Assembly (NCBI RefSeq): GCF_902833055.1
Contig: NZ_CADFEJ010000003.1
Location: 62,001 to 126,000, forward strand
Reading direction: 5' to 3'
From: Burkholderia territorii
Lineage (GTDB): Bacteria; Pseudomonadota; Gammaproteobacteria; Burkholderiales; Burkholderiaceae
DNA length: 64,000 bases
The notes under the pieces are model-generated. The model ran no database searches and was not told the origin of the DNA. It saw nothing but the letters and a program-made list of their open reading frames with translations. A program made the position numbers and the translations under genes. Positions 17,396 to 26,993 of this stretch are shown piece after piece. How positions within the stretch are numbered: position 1 is the first letter of the stretch; every line of letters begins with the position of its first letter.

Positions 17396-18781
17396 ATGAC
17401 GGAGCGCAACGACGGCGCGCGATACTGCATCATCGGCGCGGGCGCGGCGGGCATTACTGCGGCGAAGAACCTGCTCGCGGCCGGCATCGGCTTCGACGTG
17501 ATCGAGCGCGAGGACGACGTCGGCGGCAACTGGTACTACGGCCGGCCGAGCGGCGCGGTGTATCGATCGATCCACATGATCAGCTCGAAGCGTTTTTCCG
17601 AGTACACCGACTTTCCGATTCCCGACGACTATCCGACCTACGCGCGCGGCGACCAGGCACTCGCGTATCTGCGCGCATACGCACGGCGCTTCGGCGTGTA
17701 CGACCGGATCGAGTTCGGCCGCTCGGTGCTCGAGATCGCGCCGGTGCCGGGCGGCACGCAGTGGCGCGTCGAACTCGATCGCGGCGAGGTGCGGACCTAC
17801 CGCGGCGTGATCGTCTGCAACGGGCACCTGTCGCATCCGCAACTGCCCGACTATCCGGGGCAATTCGACGGGCTGCAGCTTCATTCGTCGCAGTACCGCA
17901 CGCCGGAGATCTTCGACGGCAAGCGCGTGCTCGTGGTCGGCGCCGGCAATTCCGGCTGCGACATCGCGGTCGAGGCGTCGCATCACGCGAGCGCGGTATT
18001 CCACAGCACGCGCCGCGGCTACTACTACTGGCCGAAATTCCTGTTCGGGATGCCGGCGGACGAGTGGGCGGAATGGCCGCTGCGGCTGCGCATGCCGCTG
18101 TGGGCGCGGCGCTTCTTCGGCGAACGGCTGCTGCGCCTCACGACGGCCGGACAGCCGGAACACTACGGGCTGCGCAAGCCCGACCACAAGCTGTTCGAAT
18201 CGCATTTCATCATCAACTCGACGCTGTTCTATCACCTCGGCCACGGCGACCTCGACGCGCGGCCGGACGTGCGCGAACTGAAGGGCGATCGCGTCGTGTT
18301 CGTCGACGGTCGCGAGGAGCCGATCGACGTGATCGTGTACGCAACCGGCTACCAGCCGAGCTTCCCGTTCATCGACCAGGCGCATCTGCAATGGCGCAAG
18401 CAGCAGCCGTCGCTTTACCTGAACCTGTTCGACGCGCAGCATCGCGACCTGTTCTTCATCGGGCTGTTCCAGACGTCGACCGGCAACTGGCCGTTGATGG
18501 ACTATCAGGCGCAACTGCTCGCACGCTATCTGCATGCGCGCGACGCGGCGCCGCGCAAGGCCGCACGCATCGACCGGCTGATCCGGCGCGGCCGCTCGGA
18601 CTGGAGCGGCGGCATCGCGTTCCATCGCACGCCGCGGCATGTGATCGAGGTCGAACATTTCGCGTACCGGCAGCAGCTGCGGCGGCTGATACGCGGGTTG
18701 CCGGCCGTGGCCGGCGGCGCGGCGGCGGATGCGCCGGAGGCGGCGCCGGTGCGCGCGGCACGCGCGGGAGGTGCGGCGTGA
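17396..18781 (+). CDS. Flavin-containing / Baeyer-Villiger-type monooxygenase
   Basis: This 461-aa FAD- and NADPH-dependent monooxygenase has an N-terminal FAD Rossmann motif GAGAAG (near residue 12), the fingerprint FxGxxxHxxxY (FDGLQLHSSQY, near 160), a second NADPH Rossmann motif GAGNSG (near 182) and the ATGY motif near 318. The fingerprint ends in Tyr and lacks the usual WP of classical BVMOs, so it sits nearer to FMO-type enzymes. The start ATG has an AGGAGG 6 bases upstream. It lies 20 bases after the P450 fusion gene and overlaps the ABC ATPase gene by 4 bp, which places it in the tailoring part of the pathway. The substrate is unknown. Confidence 0.88.
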   Translation: MTERNDGARYCIIGAGAAGITAAKNLLAAGIGFDVIEREDDVGGNWYYGRPSGAVYRSIHMISSKRFSEYTDFPIPDDYPTYARGDQALAYLRAYARRFGVYDRIEFGRSVLEIAPVPGGTQWRVELDRGEVRTYRGVIVCNGHLSHPQLPDYPGQFDGLQLHSSQYRTPEIFDGKRVLVVGAGNSGCDIAVEASHHASAVFHSTRRGYYYWPKFLFGMPADEWAEWPLRLRMPLWARRFFGERLLRLTTAGQPEHYGLRKPDHKLFESHFIINSTLFYHLGHGDLDARPDVRELKGDRVVFVDGREEPIDVIVYATGYQPSFPFIDQAHLQWRKQQPSLYLNLFDAQHRDLFFIGLFQTSTGNWPLMDYQAQLLARYLHARDAAPRKAARIDRLIRRGRSDWSGGIAFHRTPRHVIEVEHFAYRQQLRRLIRGLPAVAGGAAADAPEAAPVRAARAGGAA

Positions 18782-19494
18782 GTCTCGTGCATGTCGAACA
18801 TCTGTCGAAGACCTACCTGCTCGACAGCGTGCGCGTGACCGGGCTCGCCGACGTGTCGGCGACGCTCGACGCGGGCCGCTTCACGGTGCTGAGCGGCCCG
18901 TCGGGCAGCGGCAAGACGACGCTGCTGAACCTGATCGGCTGCATCGACCGCCCCGACGGCGGACGCGTGACGATTGCCGGCCACGACACGGCGTCGCTGT
19001 CCGACGATGCGCTGTCCGATTTTCGCGCGCGCCATGTCGGCCACGTGTTCCAGACCTTCAACCTGCTGCCGGTGCTGTCCGCGTACGAGAACGTCGAGTA
19101 TCCGCTGCTGATGGCGGGCTGGGCGCCGGCACGGCGTACCGCGCGGGTGCGCGACCTGCTCGATGCGGTGGGCCTCGCCGACAAGGCGCGACACCGGCCG
19201 AGCCAGCTGTCGGGCGGTCAGCGCCAGCGCGTCGCGATCGCGCGGGCGCTCGCGGCCGAGCCCGCGATGGTCCTCGCGGACGAACCCACCGCGAACCTCG
19301 ACAGCGCGACCGGGCACGCGATCATCGAGCTGATGCGCACGATCCAGCGCGAGCGCGACGTGTCGTTCATCGTGTCGTCGCACGATCCGCAGGTGGTGCG
19401 GGTGGCCGACGAGGTGATCCGGATTCTCGACGGCCGTATCGTCGGCCACGAACGGCCCGGCGGCGACACGGCGACGCAGGAGGTGTGCCGATGA
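18778..19494 (+). CDS. ABC transporter ATPase, LolD/MacB type
   Basis: This 238-aa ATPase starts with GTG in a GTGA overlap with the monooxygenase stop. It has Walker A GPSGSGKTTLL, signature LSGGQRQR, Walker B MVLADEPTANLD and the switch His in SSHDP, all intact. The ADEPTANLD form and the short length are typical of the LolD/MacB/FtsE group, which does not translocate substrate through the membrane domain but drives extraction of lipids or lipoproteins, or works as a mechanotransmitter. The partner permease gene overlaps by 4 bp. Confidence 0.92.
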   Translation: MSLVHVEHLSKTYLLDSVRVTGLADVSATLDAGRFTVLSGPSGSGKTTLLNLIGCIDRPDGGRVTIAGHDTASLSDDALSDFRARHVGHVFQTFNLLPVLSAYENVEYPLLMAGWAPARRTARVRDLLDAVGLADKARHRPSQLSGGQRQRVAIARALAAEPAMVLADEPTANLDSATGHAIIELMRTIQRERDVSFIVSSHDPQVVRVADEVIRILDGRIVGHERPGGDTATQEVCR

Positions 19495-20900
19495 CCCATA
19501 CGCTGATGCTCGCGCTGCGCAATCTCCAACGCAACCGCCGGCGCTCGCTGACCACGCTGCTCGCGATGATCGTCGGCGTCAGCGCGATCCTGCTGTTCGG
19601 CGGCTTCAGCCGCGACATCACGCTCGGCCTGCAGACCGATTTCGTCCAGCGCAGCGGCCATCTGCAGATCCAGCGGCAGGGCTATTTCCTGTACGGCACG
19701 GGCGATCCGGCCGCATACGGAATTCGCGACTACCCGGCGCTGATTGAACGGCTGCGGCGCGATCCGCAGCTCGCGCCGCTGCTGCAGGTCGTCACGCCGA
19801 CGCTGCAGTTCGGCGGGATCGCAGGCAATTTCGCGGCCGGCGTGTCGCGCACCGTGATGGGTTTCGGCGCGATTCCGGACGATCAGTACCGGATGCAGCA
19901 ATGGAACGCGTACGGGTTTCCGCTGCGCCCGCGTGCGTTCGCGTTGCGCGGCAGCGCCGACGATGCGGCGATCGTCGGCCTCGGCGTCGCGCGCGTGCTG
20001 CACCTGTGCGGCCCGCTGCGCGTGCCGGACTGCCACGATGCACCGCCGGGCCCGGCCGAGCCGGCTGCCGACGGCCCGGCCGCGAGCGCGCCGCCCGACG
20101 TGCTGGCGCTCGCCCGGGCCGAGGCCGGCACGCGGCCGGCCGACGGCGGGGCGACTCACGTCGAAGTGCTGACCGCGAGCGCGGGCGGCGCGCCGAACGT
20201 CGGTCGCTTCTCGGTCGTGAAGGCCGACCAGCAGGGCGTGAAGGAGCTCGACGACGTGTATCTCGCGGTGCGCCTGCCGCAGGCGCAGCGGCTCGTCTAC
20301 GGCGGCGCCGCGCCGCGCGCGACCGCGATCGAGATCCAGCTCGCGCGCACGGCCGATCTGCCGGCGGCGCGGGCGCGCATCGAGCGGCTGCTGCACGGCG
20401 GCTTCGACGGCCAGCCGCTCGACGTCGTCGACTTCGCGACGCTGAACCCGTTCTACGACCAGACCAACCGGATGTTCTCGGTGATCTTCGGCTTCGTGTT
20501 CGTGCTGATCAGCGCGATCGTGCTGTTCGTGATCAGCAACACGATGAGCACCGCGATCATCGAACGCACCGTCGAGATCGGCACGCTGCGCGCGATGGGC
20601 ATGCGGCGCGGCGGCATCCAGGCGCTGTTCGTCTGTGAGGGCGCGCTGCTCGGCGTGGCCGGTGCATCGCTCGGCGTGCTGGTCGCGCTTGCGATTGCCG
20701 CGGCCGTCAATCACAGCGGGCTCGCGTGGACCCCGCCCGCGCGGATCGATGCCGTCGCGCTGACGGTGCGCGTGTGGGGCGAGTGGCGAACCATCGCCGT
20801 CACGTTCGTCGGACTCGCATGCGTGGCCGGGCTGTCCGCGTGGCTGCCGTCGCGGCACGCGGCGCGGTTGTCGATCGTCGATGCGCTGCGGCATGTGTGA
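19491..20900 (+). CDS. FtsX/LolCE-type ABC transporter permease
   Basis: This 469-aa permease has one N-terminal transmembrane helix (about 20-43), a large periplasmic domain (about 45-330, with an unusual Ala/Pro/Gly-rich insertion near 190-220) and three C-terminal helices with the FtsX-family segment around VEIGTLRAMGMRRG. This is the LolC/LolE/MacB topology. With the overlapping ATPase gene upstream and the LolA-like periplasmic protein and beta-barrel genes downstream, it most likely lifts a lipid or lipidated product out of the inner membrane. True Lol substrate choice cannot be read from sequence. Confidence 0.9.
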   Translation: MTHTLMLALRNLQRNRRRSLTTLLAMIVGVSAILLFGGFSRDITLGLQTDFVQRSGHLQIQRQGYFLYGTGDPAAYGIRDYPALIERLRRDPQLAPLLQVVTPTLQFGGIAGNFAAGVSRTVMGFGAIPDDQYRMQQWNAYGFPLRPRAFALRGSADDAAIVGLGVARVLHLCGPLRVPDCHDAPPGPAEPAADGPAASAPPDVLALARAEAGTRPADGGATHVEVLTASAGGAPNVGRFSVVKADQQGVKELDDVYLAVRLPQAQRLVYGGAAPRATAIEIQLARTADLPAARARIERLLHGGFDGQPLDVVDFATLNPFYDQTNRMFSVIFGFVFVLISAIVLFVISNTMSTAIIERTVEIGTLRAMGMRRGGIQALFVCEGALLGVAGASLGVLVALAIAAAVNHSGLAWTPPARIDAVALTVRVWGEWRTIAVTFVGLACVAGLSAWLPSRHAARLSIVDALRHV

Positions 20901-20951
20901 TGTCGCGCGAATGCCGCGTTTTTCGTTCACTTCACTTTCGGGAGAGCGCTC

Positions 20952-21731
20952 GTGCGTCGCCTGTTCGTTTCATGCTGTCTGAGTCTTTCGTTCCTGACCG
21001 GCGTCGCGCACGCGCAGCCGGCGCCCGATCCGCAGAAGGTGCTCGCGGCGAGCGACGCGATCCGCACGCCGGAGAAATCGTTCGTGCTGACCGCGACGCT
21101 CATCGAGTACCGGTCCGGCAAGCAGGTCGACGGCAATACGCTGTCGATCCTTTCGAAGCCGGATGCGCCCGGCGGCGCGTTCCGCACGCTGGTGCGCTTC
21201 GTCGCGCCGGCGCGCGATACGGGCAAGCTGATGCTGAAGAACGGCAACGACCTGTGGTTCTACGATCCGGCGAACCAGGCGAGCGTGCGGATCTCGCCGG
21301 ACCAGCGGCTGCTCGGCCAGGCCGCGAACGGCGACGTCGTGACGGTCAATCTCGCGCACGACTACGCGGCCCAGCTGAAGGGTGTCGAGGACATCGTCGA
21401 CGGCGACCGGCAGACGCGCCGCGCGTACCGGCTCGCGCTCAACGGGCACGGCGAAGGGCTGACGTACCGCCGCATCGAGATCTGGATCGATGCGGCGAAC
21501 AACCGGCCGCTGAAGGCACGCTTCTATTCGGAAAGCGACCGGCTGCTGAAGACCGCGTTTTATCGCCGCTACATGATGCAGCTCGGTGTCGAGCGGCCGA
21601 CCGAAACCGTCATCATCGACGGGCTCGACAGCAACTGGGTCACGGTCATGCGCTTCTCCGACTACGCATGGCGCGACATTCCCGATGCATGGCTTCAGCG
21701 CGACTACCTGTCCCGCTTCCAGGCGCAATGA
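20952..21731 (+). CDS. LolA-like outer-membrane lipoprotein-sorting protein
   Basis: This 259-aa periplasmic protein has a clear signal peptide (RRLFVSCCLSLSFLTGVAHA, cleavage near residue 21). The rest matches the uncharacterised outer membrane lipoprotein-sorting family, which has the LolA/LppX beta-fold: alternating strands such as NDLWFYDPANQASVRIS and YRRIEIWIDAANNRPLKAR. LolA-fold proteins carry lipids or lipoproteins across the periplasm. The start is GTG at 20952 after GGGAGAG; the 51-base gap before it is the largest within the export block. It overlaps the barrel gene by 4 bp. The expected cargo is the product of the synthase upstream, which is inference from position. Confidence 0.8.
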   Translation: MRRLFVSCCLSLSFLTGVAHAQPAPDPQKVLAASDAIRTPEKSFVLTATLIEYRSGKQVDGNTLSILSKPDAPGGAFRTLVRFVAPARDTGKLMLKNGNDLWFYDPANQASVRISPDQRLLGQAANGDVVTVNLAHDYAAQLKGVEDIVDGDRQTRRAYRLALNGHGEGLTYRRIEIWIDAANNRPLKARFYSESDRLLKTAFYRRYMMQLGVERPTETVIIDGLDSNWVTVMRFSDYAWRDIPDAWLQRDYLSRFQAQ

Positions 21732-23038
21732 CGGCGCGGCACCGAGGCCGGATCGCGATGCTCGCGTTCGCGCTGCTGCCGGCGTTCGCGGGTGCGGCGG
21801 ATGCGGGCGGGGCGGATGGCACGGCCGGCGTCGACGCGGCCGATGCCGCGGCGCTCGCGCTCGCCGACCAGCCGGCCGCGACCCCGGCCGACGCCGCGAA
21901 GCCGTGGAAGCTGAACGTGCAGGACGCGCTGCGCGCGAGCCGCTATCGCGACGGCGGCGAGGCCGGCCGCAACCAGTTGTCGGTCGAATTCGAGTACGGG
22001 CAGTGGCTGACGCCGTCGTTCGCCGCGCATTTCTCGATGCGCTTCGACCGGTTCGATCCGCTCGGCACGTCGCGCACGTCGTCGCGCGACGTGACGCTCG
22101 TGAAGGAAGCCTATGCGAGCTGGCGCGCGTCGCCTGCGCTCGTCGTCGACGCGGGCCGCGTGAACGCGCGGCTCGGCGCGGCGACCGGCTACAACCCGAC
22201 CGACTTCTTCCGGGCCGGCGCGGTGAGCCTCGACGTGCCGCCCGACCCGGACAGCCGGCATACGAATCGGCTCGGCACGGTCGGATTGCGCGCCCAGCAG
22301 GTGTGGGAGACGGGATCGCTCACGACGCTGCTGTCGCCGCGGCTCGAGCGCCGCAGCCTGCCGGGCGACCCGGCCGCGGCGTCCGACCTGCAGCGCACCA
22401 ACGGTGTCGACCGCTGGATGCTCGTCGCAAGCCAGCGGCTCACCGCGGCGATCCAGCCGCAGTGGATCGTCTACGGAGAAAGCGGGCAGGCGCCGCAGTT
22501 CGGCCAGAATCTGAGCGTGCTGCTCGGCAACTCGGTGGTCGCGTACGTCGAATGGACGGGCGGCTACCGGCGCTCGCTGATCGCGCGTGCCACGGGCGTG
22601 GCCGATGATCGTGCGTTCCGCACCAGTTCGTCGGTGGGCGCGACATGGACGCTGCCGGTCGATCTGTCGCTGACCGCCGAATTCCAGAGCAACGGCGGCG
22701 GCGCGGACGCGGCGCAATGGCGGTCGTTGCAGCGCGCGAACCCGGCTGCGTGGGGCCGCGCGGTGCAGACGTCGATCGCCGCGCAGGAACTGCAGACCCG
22801 TCACGGAATGTTCGTGATGGCGGCATGGCGTAACGTCGGCATGCGGCGCCTCGACCTGTCGGGCTTCGTGCAGGCCGACCTCGGCGGCGGCCGGCAATAC
22901 TGGCTCGAGCTGCGGCGGCGTTTCGACCGGTTCGATGTCGCGCTGCAATGGCTGCATCAGGGCGGGCCGTCGTGGAGCCGCTTCGGCGCGATGCCGGAGT
23001 CGACGAGCATCCAGGTGCTGGGCATTTTCTATCGATGA
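21728..23038 (+). CDS. Outer-membrane beta-barrel protein of the export block
   Basis: This 436-aa protein has a signal peptide (cleavage near GAADA, residue 24), an Ala-rich spacer and then repeated amphipathic strands with aromatic girdles (for example FSMRFDRFDP, YVEWTGGYRRS, YWLELRRRFDRFDVALQW). It ends in an aromatic-containing strand, GIFYR. This is the look of a beta-barrel of about 14-16 strands. No named family is certain; it resembles barrels that sit beside LolA-like and LolCDE-like genes. It overlaps the LolA-like gene (ATGA) and is the probable outer-membrane acceptor or exit for the cargo. Confidence 0.72.
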   Translation: MTARHRGRIAMLAFALLPAFAGAADAGGADGTAGVDAADAAALALADQPAATPADAAKPWKLNVQDALRASRYRDGGEAGRNQLSVEFEYGQWLTPSFAAHFSMRFDRFDPLGTSRTSSRDVTLVKEAYASWRASPALVVDAGRVNARLGAATGYNPTDFFRAGAVSLDVPPDPDSRHTNRLGTVGLRAQQVWETGSLTTLLSPRLERRSLPGDPAAASDLQRTNGVDRWMLVASQRLTAAIQPQWIVYGESGQAPQFGQNLSVLLGNSVVAYVEWTGGYRRSLIARATGVADDRAFRTSSSVGATWTLPVDLSLTAEFQSNGGGADAAQWRSLQRANPAAWGRAVQTSIAAQELQTRHGMFVMAAWRNVGMRRLDLSGFVQADLGGGRQYWLELRRRFDRFDVALQWLHQGGPSWSRFGAMPESTSIQVLGIFYR

Positions 23039-23054
23039 CGCAAGGAGAGTTCGA

Positions 23055-24615
<1,561 letters not shown>

Positions 24616-24618
24616 GCG

Positions 24619-25632
24619 ATGGAAGTCCGGGCGATGCTGTCTCGCGCCGTGTTGTATGGCGCGACCGGGTTGATCGCGGCGGCGGCCGTGTGGCATGGGT
24701 TCGGCCGGCAGACTTCGCCGTCCGCCGCGGGCAATGCGCCGTCTGGCCGCGCCGCGCCCGGCGGCGCCGCGCGGCCGCAGCCGGTGCTTGCCGCGTCCGA
24801 TGTCGCGCTGCCGGCGTCGCTCGCGGGTTCGCGTGCGCCGAGCCTGCCGGTCGGGCCGGACGGGCATCTCGCGAAAGTACGCGCGGTGCGGGAATTCTTC
24901 GATTACTTTTTGCTGGCGCGGCACGACGTGATGCCGGTGGCGCTCGATGCACTGGTCGAGCGCGAGATCGACGCGCAGCCGATCGGTGCGGCGGCCCGCC
25001 GCGACGCGCGCGACCTCTGGCCGCGCTATCGCGCGTGCATCGCCGCGTTTGACGCGCAGCCGGGTGCGGCACTGGCCGGCGCCGGTCTCGACCCGGACGC
25101 GATCTCGGGCGAGCTCGAGCGGCGCGCGGCGCTGGCTCGCCGCTGGCTCGGCGACTGGAGCACGCCGTTCTTCGACGCGGAATTCCGGCGTCAGCACGAC
25201 GACCTCGACCGGGTCCGGATCGCGCGCGATCCGACGCTCGACGACGCGCAGAAACGCGAGCGTCTCGCCGCGCTCGACCTGACGTTGCCGCCCGGCGAGC
25301 GCGATGCACGCGCGCGCGCGGCGCGCCAACGCGACGCGATTGCAACGATCGCGCGGCTCGACGGCCAGCGCGCGACGACCGATGCGCTGCGTGCGCAGCT
25401 CGGTGCCGATGTCGCCGCGCGTGTCGCGCGGATGCAGCAGGACGACGACGCGTGGCAGGCGCGCTATCGCGACTATGCGTCCGAGCGCGACCGGCTCGAT
25501 GCGCAGCAGCTTGCGCCCGACGCGCGCGATGCGCGGATCGCGCAACTGCGGCAACGCGATTTCCCGGATCCGGCGGACGCATTGCGGGCCGCGTCGCTCG
25601 ACGCGGGCAGGGCCGCGGCATCGGCGCACTAG
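24619..25632 (+). CDS. lifO: Lipase-specific foldase (steric chaperone)
   Basis: This 337-aa protein has an N-terminal membrane anchor (about 8-24), an Ala/Pro-rich spacer and a highly charged all-alpha domain that wraps the lipase during folding. The essential family motif RxxFDYxL is present as REFFDYFLL (near residue 90). Also called LimA, LipB or Lif. It lies directly after the lipase gene, as is usual, and appears to be the last gene of the 25-kb unit. Confidence 0.93.
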   Translation: MEVRAMLSRAVLYGATGLIAAAAVWHGFGRQTSPSAAGNAPSGRAAPGGAARPQPVLAASDVALPASLAGSRAPSLPVGPDGHLAKVRAVREFFDYFLLARHDVMPVALDALVEREIDAQPIGAAARRDARDLWPRYRACIAAFDAQPGAALAGAGLDPDAISGELERRAALARRWLGDWSTPFFDAEFRRQHDDLDRVRIARDPTLDDAQKRERLAALDLTLPPGERDARARAARQRDAIATIARLDGQRATTDALRAQLGADVAARVARMQQDDDAWQARYRDYASERDRLDAQQLAPDARDARIAQLRQRDFPDPADALRAASLDAGRAAASAH

Positions 25633-25646
25633 CGGCCGTCTCCGGC

Positions 25647-25684
25647 GTGCGTGTCGCCGCCGCACGCACACCTGTCGCGCGACA
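25647..25684 (+). terminator. Hairpin and palindrome at the end of the long operon
   Basis: GTGCGTG (25647-25653) pairs with CACGCAC (25663-25669) across a 9-base loop, 15 bases after the foldase stop. The perfect palindrome TGTCGCGCGACA (25673-25684) follows at once. There is no T-tract immediately after, but the sequence becomes AT-rich from 25705. It is a plausible end of the transcription unit; the palindrome could alternatively be an operator for the next gene. Confidence 0.4.
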
Positions 25685-26055
25685 AATGCGAGATAGCCCA
25701 CATTTCCCGCATTATTTTCGATTCGAGAATGATTTTAATTTCCCGTGTAAATAGCATTGCCGCGTATTGGTATTCACTCGGGATTTTCAATGATTCATCG
25801 AGCAATCCACCTTATATGAAGCGGGTTTAAATCGTGGATTTTTGATTGACGATGCAAGTATCCGGAAATGGTGAATCGAACTGTCAAATTACTTCATGTA
25901 ACAAAAGCGAAGTGTCGCGAACCGCAGGGCCGCGTGATACCTTTTTACTCAATGTCACCGCGACGACAAGGCGGAAACGCCGTAAAACCGCTGCGGTAAA
26001 AACAGCATGAAGATTCGTTGGCCGAGGGGCAGGGATACAACGTACGAGGTGTGCC
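25685..26055 (+). promoter_or_regulatory. AT-rich intergenic region upstream of the Crp-type regulator
   Basis: There is no gene in this 371-base stretch. It is markedly AT-richer than its surroundings, mainly at 25705-25930, and must hold the promoter of the regulator gene at 26056. TTGACG near 25848 is a possible -35 element without a clear -10. The drop in GC also marks the boundary between the biosynthetic operon and the signalling genes. Confidence 0.4.
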
Positions 26056-26832
26056 GTGAAACATCAGGCCAACAACGTCATCGAGTTGCCGCATGCGCTT
26101 GGTGCCAATCATTTCCTGTCTGCGCTCGATGGAATTAGCCGTTCGGAATTGGCGCCGCATTTGATGCTTTCCAATCTCAAGACCGGGCAGGTGCTGTGCG
26201 ATGCCGGCGAGGATCTGGAGGCCGTCTATTTTCCGGTGACGGCGGGTATTTCGCTGCAATACACGGCGGGCGGCAAGATGACGCTCGGCGTGACGGAAAT
26301 CGGCCGCGAAGGCCTCGTGTGCGACGACGTCATCGGCAGCGCGATGCAGCGCCGCGTCGTCGTCTATCGCGGCGGCTTCGCGTACCGGTTGTATGTGCGC
26401 CGGTTCGCCAGCGTGTGCGACGCATCGGCGGCGATCCGGCGGCAGATCTTCGTGCGGATGCAACTGGTGCTGTCCCAGGCATCGCAGGTCATGTTCTGCA
26501 GCCGCCACCACGTGATGCGGCATCAACTGAGCCGCTGGCTGCTGATCGCTTACGAGCGCTCGCGCAGCATCGAAATCCCGGTCACGCACGGCATGCTGGG
26601 CCAGATGCTGGGCGTGCGCCGCGAGACCGTCACCGATACTACGCGGCAGCTTCACGAGCTCGGCGTGATTCATCAGCATCGCGGTGCCATCGTGCTGACC
26701 GATCTCGCCGGTCTCGAGCGGCAGGGCTGCGACTGCCATCGGGTCATCCGCGACGAAACGCGCCGCATTCTCGCGATCGACGACGGCACGGGCGGCGGTG
26801 CTGAGCTGTCGCGGCGCGTCTGGACGACCTAG
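26056..26832 (+). CDS. Crp/Fnr-family transcriptional regulator
   Basis: This 258-aa protein has an N-terminal cyclic-nucleotide-binding-like beta-barrel (about 20-130) and a C-terminal winged HTH (about 165-230) with the recognition region GVRRETVTDTTRQLHELG. It lacks the Cys cluster of Fnr and the obvious cAMP-contact residues of Crp, so the ligand is unknown. Related Burkholderia proteins often respond to stress or cyclic-di-GMP. GTG start at 26056 after GAGG. It is a possible regulator of either the upstream operon or the GGDEF-EAL gene that follows in the same direction. Confidence 0.88.
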   Translation: MKHQANNVIELPHALGANHFLSALDGISRSELAPHLMLSNLKTGQVLCDAGEDLEAVYFPVTAGISLQYTAGGKMTLGVTEIGREGLVCDDVIGSAMQRRVVVYRGGFAYRLYVRRFASVCDASAAIRRQIFVRMQLVLSQASQVMFCSRHHVMRHQLSRWLLIAYERSRSIEIPVTHGMLGQMLGVRRETVTDTTRQLHELGVIHQHRGAIVLTDLAGLERQGCDCHRVIRDETRRILAIDDGTGGGAELSRRVWTT

Positions 26833-26993
26833 CCGGCGGCGTGGCGTGCTGCGGCTCGGCGCCCGCCGGTGTGCCGTCCCGCCACGACTGCATGAGCGCC
26901 GGCGCGTCGGGACGGAAGGGGGAGAGGCCGGAGCGCGCAGCGATGCGGCAGGCCGGCGGCATCGAGAAGAATCAGAAAAGAAGTCAATCAGGT

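Noticed and set aside
25673..25684. TGTCGCGCGACA as a quorum-sensing lux-box or Fnr site
   Set aside because: It is a perfect palindrome, but it does not match CepR-box or TTGAT-N4-ATCAA consensus. It is kept only as part of the possible terminator/operator region.
26841..26993. An N-terminal extension of the GGDEF-EAL protein
   Set aside because: There is no ribosome-binding site and no conserved feature. The ATG at 26994 gives a usual cytoplasmic N-terminus before the first membrane helix.
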